This document shows positions 1 to 9,754 of a stretch of 64,000 nucleotides of DNA, piece by piece. The position numbers and the translations under genes were made by a program. This DNA is from Lysobacter sp. KIS68-7 (GTDB lineage Bacteria; Pseudomonadota; Gammaproteobacteria; Xanthomonadales; Xanthomonadaceae), in the NCBI RefSeq assembly GCF_021284745.1, contig NZ_CP089925.1, positions 1,611,001 through 1,675,000 on the forward strand. The letters run 5' to 3'. The notes under the pieces were generated by a model. The model worked only from the letters and a program-made list of their open reading frames with translations, was not told the origin of the DNA and made no database searches. The stretch's first letter is position 1. Each line of letters starts with the position of its first letter.

Positions 1-2
1 CC

Positions 3-272
3 ATGGCACGTTCACTGAAGAAGGGTCCGTTCGTCGACCACCACCTGATGAAGAAGGTGGAGACCGCGGGCAACAACAAGAAGCCGATCAAGACCTGGTC
101 GCGTCGTTCGATGGTCATGCCGGAAATGGTGGGTTTCACCATCGCCGTGCACAACGGCAAGAACCACATCCCGGTCCTGGTCAACGAAAACATGGTTGGC
201 CACAAGCTTGGCGAGTTCGCCCTGACCCGTACGTTCAAGGGTCATGGCGGCGACAAGAAGGCCGGGAAGTAA
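3..272 (+). CDS. rpsS: 30S ribosomal protein S19
   Basis: Complete 89-residue S19, which contacts 16S rRNA in the head of the small subunit together with S13. The start [12 protein letters not shown] and the segment around residues 32-40 ([13 protein letters not shown]) are family hallmarks, and the length is typical. The start codon lies two bases from the window edge, so any ribosome binding site is outside. The next gene, rplV, follows after a 10-base spacer, as in the S10 operon; the upstream genes of that operon are outside the window. Confidence 0.98.
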   Translation: MARSLKKGPFVDHHLMKKVETAGNNKKPIKTWSRRSMVMPEMVGFTIAVHNGKNHIPVLVNENMVGHKLGEFALTRTFKGHGGDKKAGK

Positions 273-282
273 GGAGATGACC

Positions 283-618
283 ATGGAAGCGAAAGCCATC
301 CTGCGCTCTGCGCGCATCTCTGCCCAGAAGGCCCGTCTCGTCGCCGACCAGGTGCGCGGCATGCCCGTGGACCGCGCGCTCGCGCTGCTGAAGTTCTCGG
401 ACAAGAAGGCCGCCGGCATGATCTACAAGATCGTGTATTCGGCCGCCTCCAACGCCGAGAACAACTACGGCGCCGACGCCGACGACCTGAAGGTCAAGAC
501 CATCATGGTCGACGAAGGCCCCACGCTGAAGCGCTTCATGGCGCGTGCGAAGGGCCGCGGCACCCGGATCCTCAAGCGCACCAGCCACATCACTGTGGTT
601 GTCGGTGCCGGCAAGTAA
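283..618 (+). CDS. rplV: 50S ribosomal protein L22
   Basis: L22 lines the peptide exit tunnel of the large subunit. The 111-residue length matches Xanthomonadaceae L22, and the C-terminal part ([21 protein letters not shown]) is the conserved loop region. An ATG at 277 would add two residues (MT), but AAGGAG at 271-276 would then touch the start codon; the ATG at 283 gives a normal 6-base spacing, so I prefer it. The gene sits between rpsS and rpsC in the S10 operon. Confidence 0.97.
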   Translation: MEAKAILRSARISAQKARLVADQVRGMPVDRALALLKFSDKKAAGMIYKIVYSAASNAENNYGADADDLKVKTIMVDEGPTLKRFMARAKGRGTRILKRTSHITVVVGAGK

Positions 619-633
619 CGGCGGAGATCAGAC

Positions 634-1377
634 ATGGGTCATAAAGTTCATCCGACCGGCATCCGCCTGGGCATCGCCAAGGACTGGAATTCCAAGTGGT
701 TCGCCGGCAAGAAGCATTACGCTGACTACCTGGTCGCCGACCTGAAGGTCCGCGACATGCTGCGCAAGAAGCTCGCGCAGGCCGGCATCTCGAAGATCCT
801 GATCGAGCGTCCCGCCAACAACGCGCGCGTCACGATCCACACCGCCCGTCCGGGCGTGGTGATCGGCAAGCGTGGCGAGGACATCGAGAAGCTGCGCAAG
901 GACGTCAGCGACCTGATGGGCGTCCCGGCGCACATCAACGTCACCGAAGTCCGCAAGCCGGAACTCGACGCGCAGCTGGTTGCCGAATCGATCGCGCAGC
1001 AGCTCGAGCGCCGCATCATGTTCCGCCGCGCGATGAAGCGCGCCGTCGGCAACGCGATGCGCCTCGGCGCGCTGGGCATCAAGGTCAACGTGGCCGGCCG
1101 CCTCAACGGCGCGGAAATCGCCCGTTCGGAGTGGTACCGCGAAGGCCGCGTGCCGCTGCACACCCTGCGCGCCGACATCGACTACGGCTTTGCCGAAGCG
1201 AAGACGACGTACGGGATCATCGGCATCAAGGTGTGGGTCTACAAGGGCGAAGTCTTCGACTTCAGCCAGGTCGGCCAGGAAAAGCAGGACGACACGCCGC
1301 GCGCCGAGCGTGGTGAGCGCGGCGATCGCGCCGACCGTCCGCGTGGTCCGCGCCGTGAGCGCGAGGCGAGGGATTAA
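634..1377 (+). CDS. rpsC: 30S ribosomal protein S3
   Basis: S3, 247 residues, binds the head of the small subunit at the mRNA entry site. The KH domain GXXG motif is visible as GKRG at about residues 77-80. The tail is unusually rich in Arg, Glu and Asp ([20 protein letters not shown]), a charged disordered extension seen in some high-GC proteobacteria. GGAGA at 623-627 gives a ribosome binding site. rplP starts two bases after the stop. Confidence 0.98.
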   Translation: MGHKVHPTGIRLGIAKDWNSKWFAGKKHYADYLVADLKVRDMLRKKLAQAGISKILIERPANNARVTIHTARPGVVIGKRGEDIEKLRKDVSDLMGVPAHINVTEVRKPELDAQLVAESIAQQLERRIMFRRAMKRAVGNAMRLGALGIKVNVAGRLNGAEIARSEWYREGRVPLHTLRADIDYGFAEAKTTYGIIGIKVWVYKGEVFDFSQVGQEKQDDTPRAERGERGDRADRPRGPRREREARD

Positions 1378-1379
1378 TC

Positions 1380-1793
1380 ATGTTGCAACCGAAGCGAACC
1401 AAATATCGCAAGATGCACAAGGGCCGCAACGACAGCCTGAGCTGGAGCGGCAACGCCGTTTCGTTCGGCGAGTTCGGCCTGAAGTCCACTGCCTTCGGCC
1501 AGCTGACCGCGCGCCAGATCGAAGCGGCCCGCCGCTCGATCAGCCGCTACGTCAAGCGCGGCGGCAAGATGTGGATCCGCGTGTTCCCCGACAAGCCGAT
1601 CACCAAGAAGCCCATCGAAGTCCGAATGGGTTCTGGTAAGGGCAACGTGGAGTACTGGGTCGCGCAGATCCAGCCGGGCCGCATGATCTATGAGATCGAG
1701 GGCGTCAGCGAGGAAGTGGCACGCGAGGCATTCCGCCTGGCCGCCGCCAAGCTGTCGGTGACCACCACTTTCGTGACCCGGACGGTGCGCTGA
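1380..1793 (+). CDS. rplP: 50S ribosomal protein L16
   Basis: L16, 137 residues, helps organise the A-site of the peptidyl transferase centre. It begins [17 protein letters not shown], the standard L16 opening. Its TGA stop overlaps the ATG of rpmC by one base (1793), so translation of the two is probably coupled. Confidence 0.98.
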   Translation: MLQPKRTKYRKMHKGRNDSLSWSGNAVSFGEFGLKSTAFGQLTARQIEAARRSISRYVKRGGKMWIRVFPDKPITKKPIEVRMGSGKGNVEYWVAQIQPGRMIYEIEGVSEEVAREAFRLAAAKLSVTTTFVTRTVR

Positions 1794-1984
1794 TGGAACT
1801 CAAGCAACTGCGTTCGAAGAACGCCGCCGAGCTCAAGGCCCACCTCGTGGACCTGCAGAAGGAGCAGTTCGCGCTCCGCATGCAGAAGGCCACGGGCCAG
1901 CTGGCCAAGACCCACGAAGCCCGCCGTGTCCGCCGCGAAATCGCGCGCGTGAACATGCTGCTGGGCGACGCGGCCAAGAAGTAA
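1793..1984 (+). CDS. rpmC: 50S ribosomal protein L29
   Basis: L29, 63 residues, lies near the exit tunnel. The motif around residues 41-54 ([13 protein letters not shown]) is characteristic and the length is normal. It overlaps rplP by one base and is followed by rpsQ. Confidence 0.97.
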   Translation: MELKQLRSKNAAELKAHLVDLQKEQFALRMQKATGQLAKTHEARRVRREIARVNMLLGDAAKK

Positions 1985-1996
1985 GGAATGGCGACG

Positions 1997-2260
1997 ATGA
2001 ACGACACTCAAAAGAAGCTGCACACGGTCGAAGGCCGCGTTGTCAGCAACAAGATGGACAAGACCATCACCGTGCTCGTCGAGCGCCAGGTCAAGCACGC
2101 GCTGTACGGCAAGTACATCCGCCGCTCGACCAAGCTGCACGCGCATGACGCCGAAAACGCCTGCAAGGAAGGCGATTTCGTGCGCATCGCGGAATGCGCG
2201 CCGATGTCGAAGACCAAGAACTGGCGCGTCGTCGAAATCCTGACGCGTGCGGCCGAGTAA
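1997..2260 (+). CDS. rpsQ: 30S ribosomal protein S17
   Basis: S17 is a primary 16S rRNA binding protein with an OB fold. [16 protein letters not shown] near the N-terminus and [13 protein letters not shown] near the C-terminus are typical. An ATG at 1988 would give 90 residues, but AAGGA at 1983-1987 would abut it directly. The ATG at 1997 (87 residues) has a 9-base spacing to the same site, so I chose it; the reading frame is certain and only the start is open. Confidence 0.95.
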   Translation: MNDTQKKLHTVEGRVVSNKMDKTITVLVERQVKHALYGKYIRRSTKLHAHDAENACKEGDFVRIAECAPMSKTKNWRVVEILTRAAE

Positions 2261-2272
2261 GGAGAGACAGCC

Positions 2273-2641
2273 ATGATCCAGATGCAGAGCTATCTCGACG
2301 CCGCCGACAACTCGGGTGCCAAGGAACTGATGTGCATCAAGGTGCTCGGTGGTTCGAAGCGCCGCTATGCCCACATCGGCGACATCATCAAGGTGACCGT
2401 CAAGGACGCGATCCCGCGCGGCAAGGTCAAGAAGGGCGACGTCTACGACGCCGTCGTGGTCCGTACCCGCAAGGGTGTGCGCCGCGCCGACGGTTCGCTG
2501 ATCCGCTTCGATGGCAACGCCGCCGTGTTGCTCAACAACAAGCATGAGCCGATCGGCACGCGCATCTTCGGGCCTGTGACCCGCGAGCTGCGCTCCGAGA
2601 AGTTCATGAAGATCGTCTCGCTCGCGCCTGAAGTGCTCTGA
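2273..2641 (+). CDS. rplN: 50S ribosomal protein L14
   Basis: L14, 122 residues, is the standard length for this beta-barrel 23S rRNA binding protein, which forms an intersubunit bridge. [27 protein letters not shown] is the expected N-terminus. It is the first gene of the classical spc operon, but the 12-base spacer after rpsQ shows no separate promoter. Confidence 0.98.
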   Translation: MIQMQSYLDAADNSGAKELMCIKVLGGSKRRYAHIGDIIKVTVKDAIPRGKVKKGDVYDAVVVRTRKGVRRADGSLIRFDGNAAVLLNNKHEPIGTRIFGPVTRELRSEKFMKIVSLAPEVL

Positions 2642-2657
2642 GCGGAAAGGAACAGAC

Positions 2658-2972
2658 ATGAACCGTATCCGCAAGGGCGACCAGGTGGTCGTCATCTCCG
2701 GCAAGGACAAGGGCAAGCGTGGTGACGTGGTGCGCGTGGCCGGCGACAAGATCGTCGTCTCCAACATCAACGTCATCAAGCGCCACACCAAGCCGAACCC
2801 GCAGGCCGGCCAGCCCGGCGGCGTGATCGAGCGCGAAGCGCCGATCCATATCTCGAACGTGATGCTCTTCAACCCGGCGACGGGCAAGGGCGAACGCGTC
2901 GGCTTCAAGGTCCTGGAGGATGGACGCAAATTGCGTGTGTTCCGCTCCAGTGGTGAATCGATCGACGGTTGA
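2658..2972 (+). CDS. rplX: 50S ribosomal protein L24
   Basis: L24, 104 residues, is an assembly initiator of the large subunit. The KOW motif is clear at residues 4-23 ([19 protein letters not shown]). A ribosome binding site (GGAAAGGAA) precedes the start. rplE follows after a 20-base spacer. Confidence 0.98.
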   Translation: MNRIRKGDQVVVISGKDKGKRGDVVRVAGDKIVVSNINVIKRHTKPNPQAGQPGGVIEREAPIHISNVMLFNPATGKGERVGFKVLEDGRKLRVFRSSGESIDG

Positions 2973-2992
2973 TGCCGTCGGAGGAAGATGCA

Positions 2993-3532
2993 ATGACCCG
3001 GCTTGAAACGTTTTACAAGGAAGAAGTGGTGCCGAAGCTGATGCAGCAGTTCGGCTACACCAATCCGATGCAGGTGCCGAAGCTCGTCAAGATCACGCTC
3101 AACATGGGCGTGGGCGAAGCGGCGGCCAACAAGAAGATCCTCGAGAACGCGGTGGCCGACATGGCCAAGATCAGCGGCCAGAAGCCGCTCGTCACCAAGT
3201 CGCGCATCTCGGTGGCCTCGTTCAAGATCCGCGACGGTTGGCCGATCGGTTGCAAGGTCACCTTGCGCCGCGCCCACATGTTCGAGTTCCTGGACCGCCT
3301 GATCAACATCTCGCTGCCGCGCGTCCGCGACTTCCGCGGCGTGTCGGGTCGTTCGTTCGACGGCCGCGGCAACTACAACATGGGCGTCAAGGAACAGATC
3401 ATCTTCCCGGAGATCGATTTCGACCAGGTCGACGCCATGCGCGGCATGGACATCGCGATCACCACCACGGCGAAGAGCGACGCAGAGGCCAAGGCCCTGC
3501 TCGAAGCCTTCCGCTTCCCGTTCCGTAATTAA
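2993..3532 (+). CDS. rplE: 50S ribosomal protein L5
   Basis: L5, 179 residues, binds 5S rRNA in the central protuberance. The frame stays open upstream to 2969, but the ATG at 2993 gives the usual family length, the usual start [12 protein letters not shown], and a GAGGA site 7 bases upstream. The segment [12 protein letters not shown] near residue 36 is diagnostic. Confidence 0.97.
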   Translation: MTRLETFYKEEVVPKLMQQFGYTNPMQVPKLVKITLNMGVGEAAANKKILENAVADMAKISGQKPLVTKSRISVASFKIRDGWPIGCKVTLRRAHMFEFLDRLINISLPRVRDFRGVSGRSFDGRGNYNMGVKEQIIFPEIDFDQVDAMRGMDIAITTTAKSDAEAKALLEAFRFPFRN

Positions 3533-3543
3533 GGGCTGACACC

Positions 3544-3849
3544 ATGGCCAAGACCTCGATGGTCAACCGCGAAGTCAAGCGCGCCAAGCTCGCCAAGCAG
3601 CACGGCGGCAAGCGCGAAGCGCTGAAGAAGATCATCTCCAGCCAGACCGCGTCGTACGAAGAAAAGATGGAAGCCGTGGTCAAGCTGCAGAAGCTGCCGC
3701 GTGACTCGTCGGAATGCCGCCAGCGCAACCGTTGCGCCATCACCGGCCGTCCGCGCGGCGTCTACCAGAAGTTCGGCCTGGCGCGAAACATGCTGCGCAA
3801 GGCGACGATGAACGGCGACGTCCCGGGCCTCCGCAAGGCGTCCTGGTAA
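3544..3849 (+). CDS. rpsN: 30S ribosomal protein S14, zinc-independent form
   Basis: S14, 101 residues, is the long form without the CXXC zinc ribbon: only two isolated cysteines occur, in [18 protein letters not shown]. This C- type matches most gammaproteobacteria and does not need zinc. It lies between rplE and rpsH as expected. Confidence 0.98.
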   Translation: MAKTSMVNREVKRAKLAKQHGGKREALKKIISSQTASYEEKMEAVVKLQKLPRDSSECRQRNRCAITGRPRGVYQKFGLARNMLRKATMNGDVPGLRKASW

Positions 3850-3921
3850 ACACCCCGCAACACCCACGCAAGAAGCTATTCGCAATTCCGCGGATATCGG
3901 TGCACTCAAAGGTATTACTCA

Positions 3922-4317
3922 ATGAGCATGACTGATCCCATCGCCGACATGCTGGTCCGCATCAAGAATGCGGCCGCCGTCGGCAAGCCGACGGTGTCGA
4001 TGCCGTCGTCGAAGATCAAGGTCGCGATCGCCAAGGTCCTCCAGGACGAGGGCTACATCGCGTCGTCGCGCGTGACCAAGGACGGCGCCAAGTCGGTCCT
4101 GGAAATCGCGCTGAAGTACTACGAAGGCAAGCCGGTCATCGAGCGCCTGCAGCGCGTTTCGCGCTCCAGCCTGCGCCAGTACCGCGGCAAGGATGAACTG
4201 CCCAAGGTCCTCGGTGGCCTCGGCGTTGCGATCATCTCCACCTCGAAGGGCATCATGACCGACTCGCAGGCGCGCCAGCAGGGCGTCGGCGGTGAAGTCC
4301 TGTGCTTCGTGGCCTAA
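3922..4317 (+). CDS. rpsH: 30S ribosomal protein S8
   Basis: S8, 131 residues, is a primary 16S rRNA binder and, in Escherichia coli, the repressor of the spc operon. It starts [17 protein letters not shown] as in Xanthomonas. A second ATG two codons later is possible but less usual. The 72-base spacer after rpsN is longer than its neighbours and shows AAAGGT before the start. Confidence 0.97.
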   Translation: MSMTDPIADMLVRIKNAAAVGKPTVSMPSSKIKVAIAKVLQDEGYIASSRVTKDGAKSVLEIALKYYEGKPVIERLQRVSRSSLRQYRGKDELPKVLGGLGVAIISTSKGIMTDSQARQQGVGGEVLCFVA

Positions 4318-4331
4318 GGGAGTAACGACAC

Positions 4332-4859
4332 ATGTCCCGCGTCGCCAAGAAGCCGATCGCCCTCGCCAAGGGCATCGAATTTAACGTCCAGCCGGAATCC
4401 GTGAGCGTCAAGGGCCCGAAGGGCACCCTGTCGATCGCCAAGCCGGCCGGCATCGCCGTCCAGATCGAGAACGACACCGCCAACGTGTCGGCCAACGATC
4501 CCTCGCTCGTGCCGCTCGCCGGTACGCTGCGCGCCATCCTCGCGAACATGGTCCTGGGCGTCAGCCAGGGCTTCGAGCGCAAGCTTGAGCTCGTCGGCGT
4601 CGGTTACCGTGCCGCGATGCAGGGCAAGGACCTGAACCTGTCGCTGGGTTTCTCGCACCCGGTGCTGTTCACGGCCCCGGAAGGCATCACCATCGCCACT
4701 CCGACCCAGACGGAAATCGTCGTGTCGGGCGCCGACAAGCAGCGCGTCGGCGAAGTCGCCGCCAAGATCCGTGGCTTCCGTCCGCCGGAGCCCTACAAGG
4801 GCAAGGGCGTGAAGTACGCCGGCGAGAACATCATCCGCAAGGAAGCCAAGAAGGCCTAA
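4332..4859 (+). CDS. rplF: 50S ribosomal protein L6
   Basis: L6, 175 residues, binds near the sarcin-ricin loop. It has two repeated alpha/beta domains. The C-terminal signature is visible as [14 protein letters not shown] near residues 155-168. GGGAG at 4318-4322 is the ribosome binding site. Confidence 0.98.
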   Translation: MSRVAKKPIALAKGIEFNVQPESVSVKGPKGTLSIAKPAGIAVQIENDTANVSANDPSLVPLAGTLRAILANMVLGVSQGFERKLELVGVGYRAAMQGKDLNLSLGFSHPVLFTAPEGITIATPTQTEIVVSGADKQRVGEVAAKIRGFRPPEPYKGKGVKYAGENIIRKEAKKA

Positions 4860-4887
4860 GCGGCTTTCAGCTTTCGGAGACCAGAGC

Positions 4888-5241
4888 ATGAACAAGAAAC
4901 CCGCCCGCCTGCGCCGCGCCAAGTCGACCCGTGCGCACATCCGCGAACTCGGCGTGCCGCGCCTGTCGGTGCTGCGCACCGGCCAGCACCTGTACGCGCA
5001 GGTGTTCAGCGCCGACGGCTCGAAGGTCCTGGCTTCGGCCTCGACCGTGCAGTCGGAAGTGAAGGAAGGTTTGAAGAACGGCAAGAACGCCGACGCCGCC
5101 GCCAAGGTCGGTCGCGCGATCGCCGAGAAGGCCAAGGCCGCCGGCGTCGAGAAGGTCGCCTTCGACCGTTCGGGCTACCGCTACCACGGTCGCATCAAGG
5201 CGCTCGCCGATGCCGCCCGCGAAGGTGGCTTGCAGTTCTAA
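4888..5241 (+). CDS. rplR: 50S ribosomal protein L18
   Basis: L18, 117 residues, binds 5S rRNA with L5. The stretch [27 protein letters not shown] at the C-terminus is strongly conserved. The following spacer to rpsE is 158 bases, far longer than elsewhere in the operon, and is described separately. Confidence 0.98.
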   Translation: MNKKPARLRRAKSTRAHIRELGVPRLSVLRTGQHLYAQVFSADGSKVLASASTVQSEVKEGLKNGKNADAAAKVGRAIAEKAKAAGVEKVAFDRSGYRYHGRIKALADAAREGGLQF

Positions 5242-5399
5242 GGCTTGAAGGCGTGGGGCTTCGGCCCCATGCCGTGTGTCCCGCCTGCATGGGCCATGCA
5301 GGACGCGCAACGGAGTTCTCCGCTGCGCGGTGCACCCGATCCACCCAACAACTCTAAGCGGCCACGAGCCGTACATACTTCAACTACCGAGACACACAC
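5242..5399 (+). other. Structured rplR-rpsE spacer with three hairpins
   Basis: The sequence shows three consecutive perfect or near-perfect hairpins. The first is 5251-5272, a 9-bp stem closed by a TTCG tetraloop. The second is 5284-5302, a 7-bp stem. The third is 5304-5329, a 6-bp stem plus a 5-bp stem separated by one mismatch. None is followed by a T-run, so they do not look like intrinsic terminators. They could be a processing site, a pause site or a ribosomal protein target. I see no coding frame with family-like content here. Confidence 0.6.
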
Positions 5400-5942
5400 A
5401 TGGCAGAACAACAGCGTGAATCGCGGGGCCGCGATCGCAATCGCGATCGCGAAGAAGTCGATGACGGCATGATCGAGAAGCTGATCGCGGTCAACCGCGT
5501 CAGCAAGACGGTCAAGGGCGGTCGCCAGTTCACCTTCACCGCACTGACGGTGGTGGGCGACGGCAACGGCAAGGTCGGTTTTGGTTACGGCAAGGCGCGC
5601 GAAGTGCCGGTCGCCATCCAGAAGTCGATGGAATACGCCCGCAAGAGCTTCATCAACGTGGACCTCAACAACGGCACGCTGTGGCATGCCGTGAAGTCGG
5701 GCCACGGCGCCGCGCGCGTCTTCATGCAGCCGGCTTCCGAAGGTACCGGCGTGATCGCCGGCGGCGCGATGCGCGCCGTGCTCGAAGCGGTCGGCGTCAA
5801 GAACGTGCTGGCGAAGGCCGTCGGCTCGCGCAACCCGATCAACCTGGTGCGCGCCACGCTGCGCGGCCTCGGTGAGATGCATTCGCCGGCGAAGATCGCG
5901 GCCAAGCGCGGCAAGAAGGTCGAGGAGCTGTCCCATGGCTAA
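5400..5942 (+). CDS. rpsE: 30S ribosomal protein S5
   Basis: S5, 180 residues, is involved in decoding accuracy and the mRNA entry helicase site. The double-stranded RNA binding-like N-domain contains [27 protein letters not shown]. The N-terminal tail alternates Arg and Asp ([15 protein letters not shown]). No strong ribosome binding site precedes the start (CACACACA). The end overlaps the start of rpmD by 8 bases. Confidence 0.97.
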   Translation: MAEQQRESRGRDRNRDREEVDDGMIEKLIAVNRVSKTVKGGRQFTFTALTVVGDGNGKVGFGYGKAREVPVAIQKSMEYARKSFINVDLNNGTLWHAVKSGHGAARVFMQPASEGTGVIAGGAMRAVLEAVGVKNVLAKAVGSRNPINLVRATLRGLGEMHSPAKIAAKRGKKVEELSHG

Positions 5943-6141
5943 GTCCAAGGCTCCCGCCACCAACACGGGCACCGTCAAGGTGCGCCTCGTCAAGGGTCTT
6001 CGCGGCACGCAGGCGCGTCATCGCCTGTCGGTGCGCGCGCTCGGCCTGAACAAGCTCAACGATGTGCGCGAGCTGAAGGACAGCCCGCAGGTGCGTGGCC
6101 TGATCACGCAGCTGCACTACCTCGTTCGCGTGGAGGACTGA
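5935..6141 (+). CDS. rpmD: 50S ribosomal protein L30
   Basis: L30, 68 residues. The frame is open upstream, but the real start [21 protein letters not shown] at 5935 is set by the family. The 8-base overlap with rpsE implies coupled translation. rplO follows after a 4-base spacer. Confidence 0.97.
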   Translation: MAKSKAPATNTGTVKVRLVKGLRGTQARHRLSVRALGLNKLNDVRELKDSPQVRGLITQLHYLVRVED

Positions 6142-6145
6142 TCAC

Positions 6146-6583
6146 ATGCGCCTCAATTCTCTCAAGCCCGCCGACGGTGCCCGCAAGGAGCGCGTCCGCG
6201 TTGGTCGTGGTATCGGTTCGGGCCTCGGCAAGACCGCGGGCCGCGGCCACAAGGGTTCTTTCGCGCGTAGCGGCAAGGGCAAGATCAAGGCCGGCTTCGA
6301 AGGCGGCCAGATGCCCATGCAGCGTCGCCTGCCGAAGATCGGTTTCCGGTCGAAGATGCAGAAGGACGCCGCCGAAGTGCTGCTGTACCAGCTGGACAAG
6401 CTGGACGCCGGCACGATCGACGTCGCCGCGCTGCGCGCCGCCAAGCTGATCCCGGCGGCCGCGAAGAAGGTCAAGATCGTCAAGAAGGGCGAAGTGACCA
6501 AGAAGTTCATCCTGTCCGGCCTGATGGCCACGGCAGGTGCCAAGGCCGCGATCGAAGCGGCCGGCGGCAAGGTCGGGGAGTAA
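6146..6583 (+). CDS. rplO: 50S ribosomal protein L15
   Basis: L15, 145 residues. The glycine-rich N-terminus [20 protein letters not shown] and [18 protein letters not shown] are hallmarks. It is a late assembly protein of the large subunit. secY follows after 7 bases. Confidence 0.98.
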   Translation: MRLNSLKPADGARKERVRVGRGIGSGLGKTAGRGHKGSFARSGKGKIKAGFEGGQMPMQRRLPKIGFRSKMQKDAAEVLLYQLDKLDAGTIDVAALRAAKLIPAAAKKVKIVKKGEVTKKFILSGLMATAGAKAAIEAAGGKVGE

Positions 6584-6590
6584 CCGACGC

Positions 6591-7955
6591 ATGGCGCGAG
6601 GCGCAGCGGCGTCCCTGGGTGGCGGGCTCGGTAAGTTCACCGAGCTTCGCCAACGCCTGATGTTCGTGGTGGGCGCGTTGATCGTCTATCGCATCGGTTG
6701 CTACATCCCGGTGCCGGGCGTCAACCCGCAAGCGATGCTGCAGCTCATGGAGTCGCAGAAGGGCACCATCGTGGACATGTTCAACATGTTCTCGGGTGGT
6801 GCGCTCCAGCGCTTCAGCCTGTTCGCGCTCAACGTCGTGCCCTACATCTCGGCATCGATCGTCGTCCAGCTGATGACGCAGATCCTGCCCAGCTGGAAGG
6901 CGATGTCGAAGGAAGGCGAGTCCGGTCGCCGCAAGATCACCCAGTACTCGCGCGTCGGCGCGGTGGGCCTGGCGATCTTCCAGGCCGCCGGCATCGCGAT
7001 GGCGCTGCAGGGTTCGGGCGCGCAGAGCGGGATCCCCGTGGTGTACAACCCGGGCCCGGGCTTCGTCATGACGGCCGTCGTCGCGCTCACCGCGGGCACG
7101 ATGTTCCTCATGTGGCTCGGCGAGCAGGTCACCGAGCGCGGCATCGGCAACGGTGTGTCGCTGATCATCTTCGCCGGCATCGTGGCCGGCCTGCCGGGCG
7201 CGGTCCTGACCACGCTGGAACAGGCCCGCAACGGCGACATGAGTGCGCTGCAGGTGATGGCGATCGTCGCGATCGTCCTGGTCTTCACGTTCTTCGTCGT
7301 GTTCGTCGAACGCGGCCAGCGCCGGGTGACGGTGAACTACGCGCGCCGCCAGGGCGGTCGCAACGCGTACATGAACCAGACCTCGTTCCTGCCGCTCAAG
7401 CTCAACATGGCCGGCGTGATCCCGCCGATCTTCGCCTCGAGCCTGATCATGTTCCCGGCGACCGCCTCCACCTGGTTCGGCCAGAGCGGGCAGGGCACCG
7501 GCTTCCAGCGTTTCCTCCAGCAGGCGGCGCAGTCGCTGGCCCCGGGCGAACCGCTGCACATGATCCTGTTCGCGTCCCTGATCATCGGCTTCGCGTTCTT
7601 CTACACGGCGCTGGTGTTCAACTCGCAGGAAACGGCCGACAACCTCAAGAAGTCGGGCGCGCTCATCCCGGGCATCCGTCCGGGCAAGGCGACGGCGGAT
7701 TACATCGACGGCGTGCTGACCCGACTGACGGGCGCCGGCGCGATCTACCTGGTGCTGGTCTGCCTGCTCCCGGAGATCATGCGCACCAAGATCGGCGCTT
7801 CGTTCTACTTCGGCGGCACCTCGCTGCTGATCGTGGTGGTGGTGGTGATGGATTTCATGGCGCAGATCCAGGCGCACCTGACCTCGCACCAGTACGAAAG
7901 CCTGTTGAAGAAGGCGAACCTCAAGGGTTCGCGCCCCGGCCTCACCGGCCGTTGA
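6591..7955 (+). CDS. secY: Protein translocase subunit SecY
   Basis: SecY, 454 residues, is the channel of the Sec translocon in the inner membrane. Ten hydrophobic segments are visible, starting near residue 20 ([21 protein letters not shown]). [26 protein letters not shown] marks the plug/TM2 region. The frame is open upstream to 6537, but [11 protein letters not shown] at 6591 follows rplO by 7 bases and gives a normal length. It ends the spc operon. Confidence 0.98.
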   Translation: MARGAAASLGGGLGKFTELRQRLMFVVGALIVYRIGCYIPVPGVNPQAMLQLMESQKGTIVDMFNMFSGGALQRFSLFALNVVPYISASIVVQLMTQILPSWKAMSKEGESGRRKITQYSRVGAVGLAIFQAAGIAMALQGSGAQSGIPVVYNPGPGFVMTAVVALTAGTMFLMWLGEQVTERGIGNGVSLIIFAGIVAGLPGAVLTTLEQARNGDMSALQVMAIVAIVLVFTFFVVFVERGQRRVTVNYARRQGGRNAYMNQTSFLPLKLNMAGVIPPIFASSLIMFPATASTWFGQSGQGTGFQRFLQQAAQSLAPGEPLHMILFASLIIGFAFFYTALVFNSQETADNLKKSGALIPGIRPGKATADYIDGVLTRLTGAGAIYLVLVCLLPEIMRTKIGASFYFGGTSLLIVVVVVMDFMAQIQAHLTSHQYESLLKKANLKGSRPGLTGR

Positions 7956-8284
7956 TAGACACCGCGGGGCGGCCACGGCCGCTTCCGCACCCCGGCCCGG
8001 GTTTCGCCCGGGTCGACCAGGGCGACTCGCCCCACGGTCCCGTGGGCGGGTGGGTCCGGACCAGACCGCGCGCCGGAGTAGCGCGCGGGGCAAGGCCCAG
8101 GCGGGGTTCGCCGCAGGGGTCGGGCAGTCCGGATACCGTCGCCGGAGCATGGGCACACTCCCCATGCCGGGTTTCGGACCATTTTGGTCCGGGACTTCCA
8201 AGTTCCACGGGACCCAGCTAAAATTTCGTGTTCCCTCGCCGGATCGAACAGTCCGGCCGCCACCAAAGTTTTGGAGATCGCGTC
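7956..8284 (+). promoter_or_regulatory. secY-rpsM spacer; probable alpha operon leader
   Basis: This 329-base spacer holds no gene, and rpmJ (L36), often found here, is absent. It contains CCCGGG repeated around TTTCG at 7996-8012, and a perfect 7-bp stem with a TTT loop at 8175-8191. Immediately after comes a promoter-like pair, TTCCAA at 8196-8201 and TAAAAT at 8219-8224, 17 bases apart. In Escherichia coli the leader before rpsM carries the S4-binding pseudoknot. A similar role here is an inference; I did not identify the pseudoknot. Confidence 0.5.
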
Positions 8285-8641
8285 ATGGCGCGTATTGCGG
8301 GCGTCAACCTGCCTGCCCAGAAGCATGTCTGGGTCGGGCTGCAAAGCATCTACGGCATCGGCCGTACCCGTTCGAAGAAGGTCTGCGACGCCGCCGGCGT
8401 TGCGTCCAACACCAAGATCCGCGACCTGTCCGAGCCGGAAGTCGAGCGCCTGCGCTCGGAAGTCGGCAAGTACGTCGTGGAAGGTGACCTGCGCCGCGAA
8501 ATCGGCATGGCCATCAAGCGCCTCATGGACCTGGCCTGCTATCGCGGCCTGCGTCACCGCCGCGGTCTTCCGCTGCGCGGCCAGCGCACCCGGACCAATG
8601 CCCGTACCCGCAAGGGTCCGCGCAAGGCCATCAAGAAGTAA
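8285..8641 (+). CDS. rpsM: 30S ribosomal protein S13
   Basis: S13, 118 residues, forms intersubunit bridges in the head. [26 protein letters not shown] is the conserved start. The C-terminal [19 protein letters not shown] is typical. The frame is open upstream, but the start is fixed by the family and a GGAG site at 8272-8275. Confidence 0.98.
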   Translation: MARIAGVNLPAQKHVWVGLQSIYGIGRTRSKKVCDAAGVASNTKIRDLSEPEVERLRSEVGKYVVEGDLRREIGMAIKRLMDLACYRGLRHRRGLPLRGQRTRTNARTRKGPRKAIKK

Positions 8642-8653
8642 GGAACCCACACC

Positions 8654-9049
8654 ATGGCCAAGCCGGCAGCTGCCGCAAAAACGAAGAAGAAGATCAAGCG
8701 CGTCGTCACCGACGGCGTCGCCCACGTCCACGCTTCGTTCAACAACACCATCGTCACGATCACCGACCGCCAGGGCAACGCGCTGTCGTGGGCGACTTCG
8801 GGCGGCGCGGGTTTCCGCGGTTCGCGCAAGTCGACCCCGTTCGCCGCGCAGGTCGCCGCCGAAAAGGCCGGGCGCGCTGCGCTCGACTACGGTGTCAAGT
8901 CGCTCGAGGTCCGCATCAAGGGCCCGGGTCCCGGTCGTGAATCCGCCGTGCGTTCGCTGAACAACGTCGGCTACAAGATCACCAACATCATCGACGTGAC
9001 GCCTATCCCGCACAACGGGTGCCGTCCGCCGAAGAAGCGCCGCGTCTGA
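8654..9049 (+). CDS. rpsK: 30S ribosomal protein S11
   Basis: S11, 131 residues, sits on the platform near the E-site. [42 protein letters not shown] and the C-terminal [16 protein letters not shown] are diagnostic. It is 12 bases after rpsM. Confidence 0.98.
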   Translation: MAKPAAAAKTKKKIKRVVTDGVAHVHASFNNTIVTITDRQGNALSWATSGGAGFRGSRKSTPFAAQVAAEKAGRAALDYGVKSLEVRIKGPGPGRESAVRSLNNVGYKITNIIDVTPIPHNGCRPPKKRRV

Positions 9050-9063
9050 GGAGCTGAAGAACC

Positions 9064-9693
9064 ATGGCTCGTTACATTGGTCCCACCTGTAAGCTCGCCC
9101 GTCGCGAAGGCGCCGATCTCGGCCTCAAGTCGCCCGCGCGCGCGCTCGATTCGAAGTGCAAGCTGGAGCAGAAGCCCGGCCAGCACGGCGCCACCGCCCG
9201 CAAGGGCAAGCTGTCCGACTACGCCACCCAGCTGCGCGAAAAGCAGAAGGTCAAGCGTATCTACGGTCTGCTGGAGCGTCAGTTCCGCAACTACTACAAG
9301 AAGGCCTCGACGAAGAAGGGCAACACGGGTGAAAACCTGCTGCAGCTCCTCGAGACCCGCCTGGACAACGTCGTCTACCGCATGGGCTTCGCCGTCACCC
9401 GCCCGGCCGCGCGCCAGCTGGTGTCGCACCGTGGCGTCACGGTGAACGGCAAGCCGGTGAACCTGCCGTCCTACGCCGTCAAGGCGGGCGATGCGATCGC
9501 CCTGTCCGAGCGCGCGCAGAAGCAGCTTCGCGTGCAGGAATCGGTCACCGTCGCGCAGCAGATGGATCTGTCGCCGGCGTGGGTCGAAGTCGACGCGAAG
9601 AAGTTCGCTGGCGTGTTCAAGGCCGTGCCGGATCGTGCCGAACTTCCGGCCGACATCAACGAAGCGCTGATCGTCGAGCTTTACTCGAAGTAA
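9064..9693 (+). CDS. rpsD: 30S ribosomal protein S4
   Basis: S4, 209 residues, initiates small subunit assembly and represses the alpha operon in Escherichia coli. [16 protein letters not shown] is the expected start, and the S4 RNA-binding domain ([30 protein letters not shown]) begins near residue 100. Confidence 0.98.
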   Translation: MARYIGPTCKLARREGADLGLKSPARALDSKCKLEQKPGQHGATARKGKLSDYATQLREKQKVKRIYGLLERQFRNYYKKASTKKGNTGENLLQLLETRLDNVVYRMGFAVTRPAARQLVSHRGVTVNGKPVNLPSYAVKAGDAIALSERAQKQLRVQESVTVAQQMDLSPAWVEVDAKKFAGVFKAVPDRAELPADINEALIVELYSK

Positions 9694-9712
9694 CCGACTG
9701 CCGTTTGAAACA

Positions 9713-9736
9713 ACCATCGCCCGACGGGGCGATGGT
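9713..9736 (+). other. 10-bp hairpin between rpsD and rpoA
   Basis: ACCATCGCCC at 9713-9722 and GGGCGATGGT at 9727-9736 form a perfect 10-bp stem with a GACG loop. No T-run follows, so it is unlikely to be a full terminator. It lies 18 bases before rpoA and could modulate translation or mRNA processing between S4 and RpoA. Confidence 0.6.
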
Positions 9737-9754
9737 CACTGGAGACACCGAAAC

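Noticed and set aside
5251-5329. Intrinsic terminator between rplR and rpsE
   Set aside because: Strong stems but no T-run, and termination inside the spc operon would be harmful.
7956-8284. rpmJ (L36) gene between secY and rpsM
   Set aside because: No frame with the short Cys/His zinc pattern of L36 is present.
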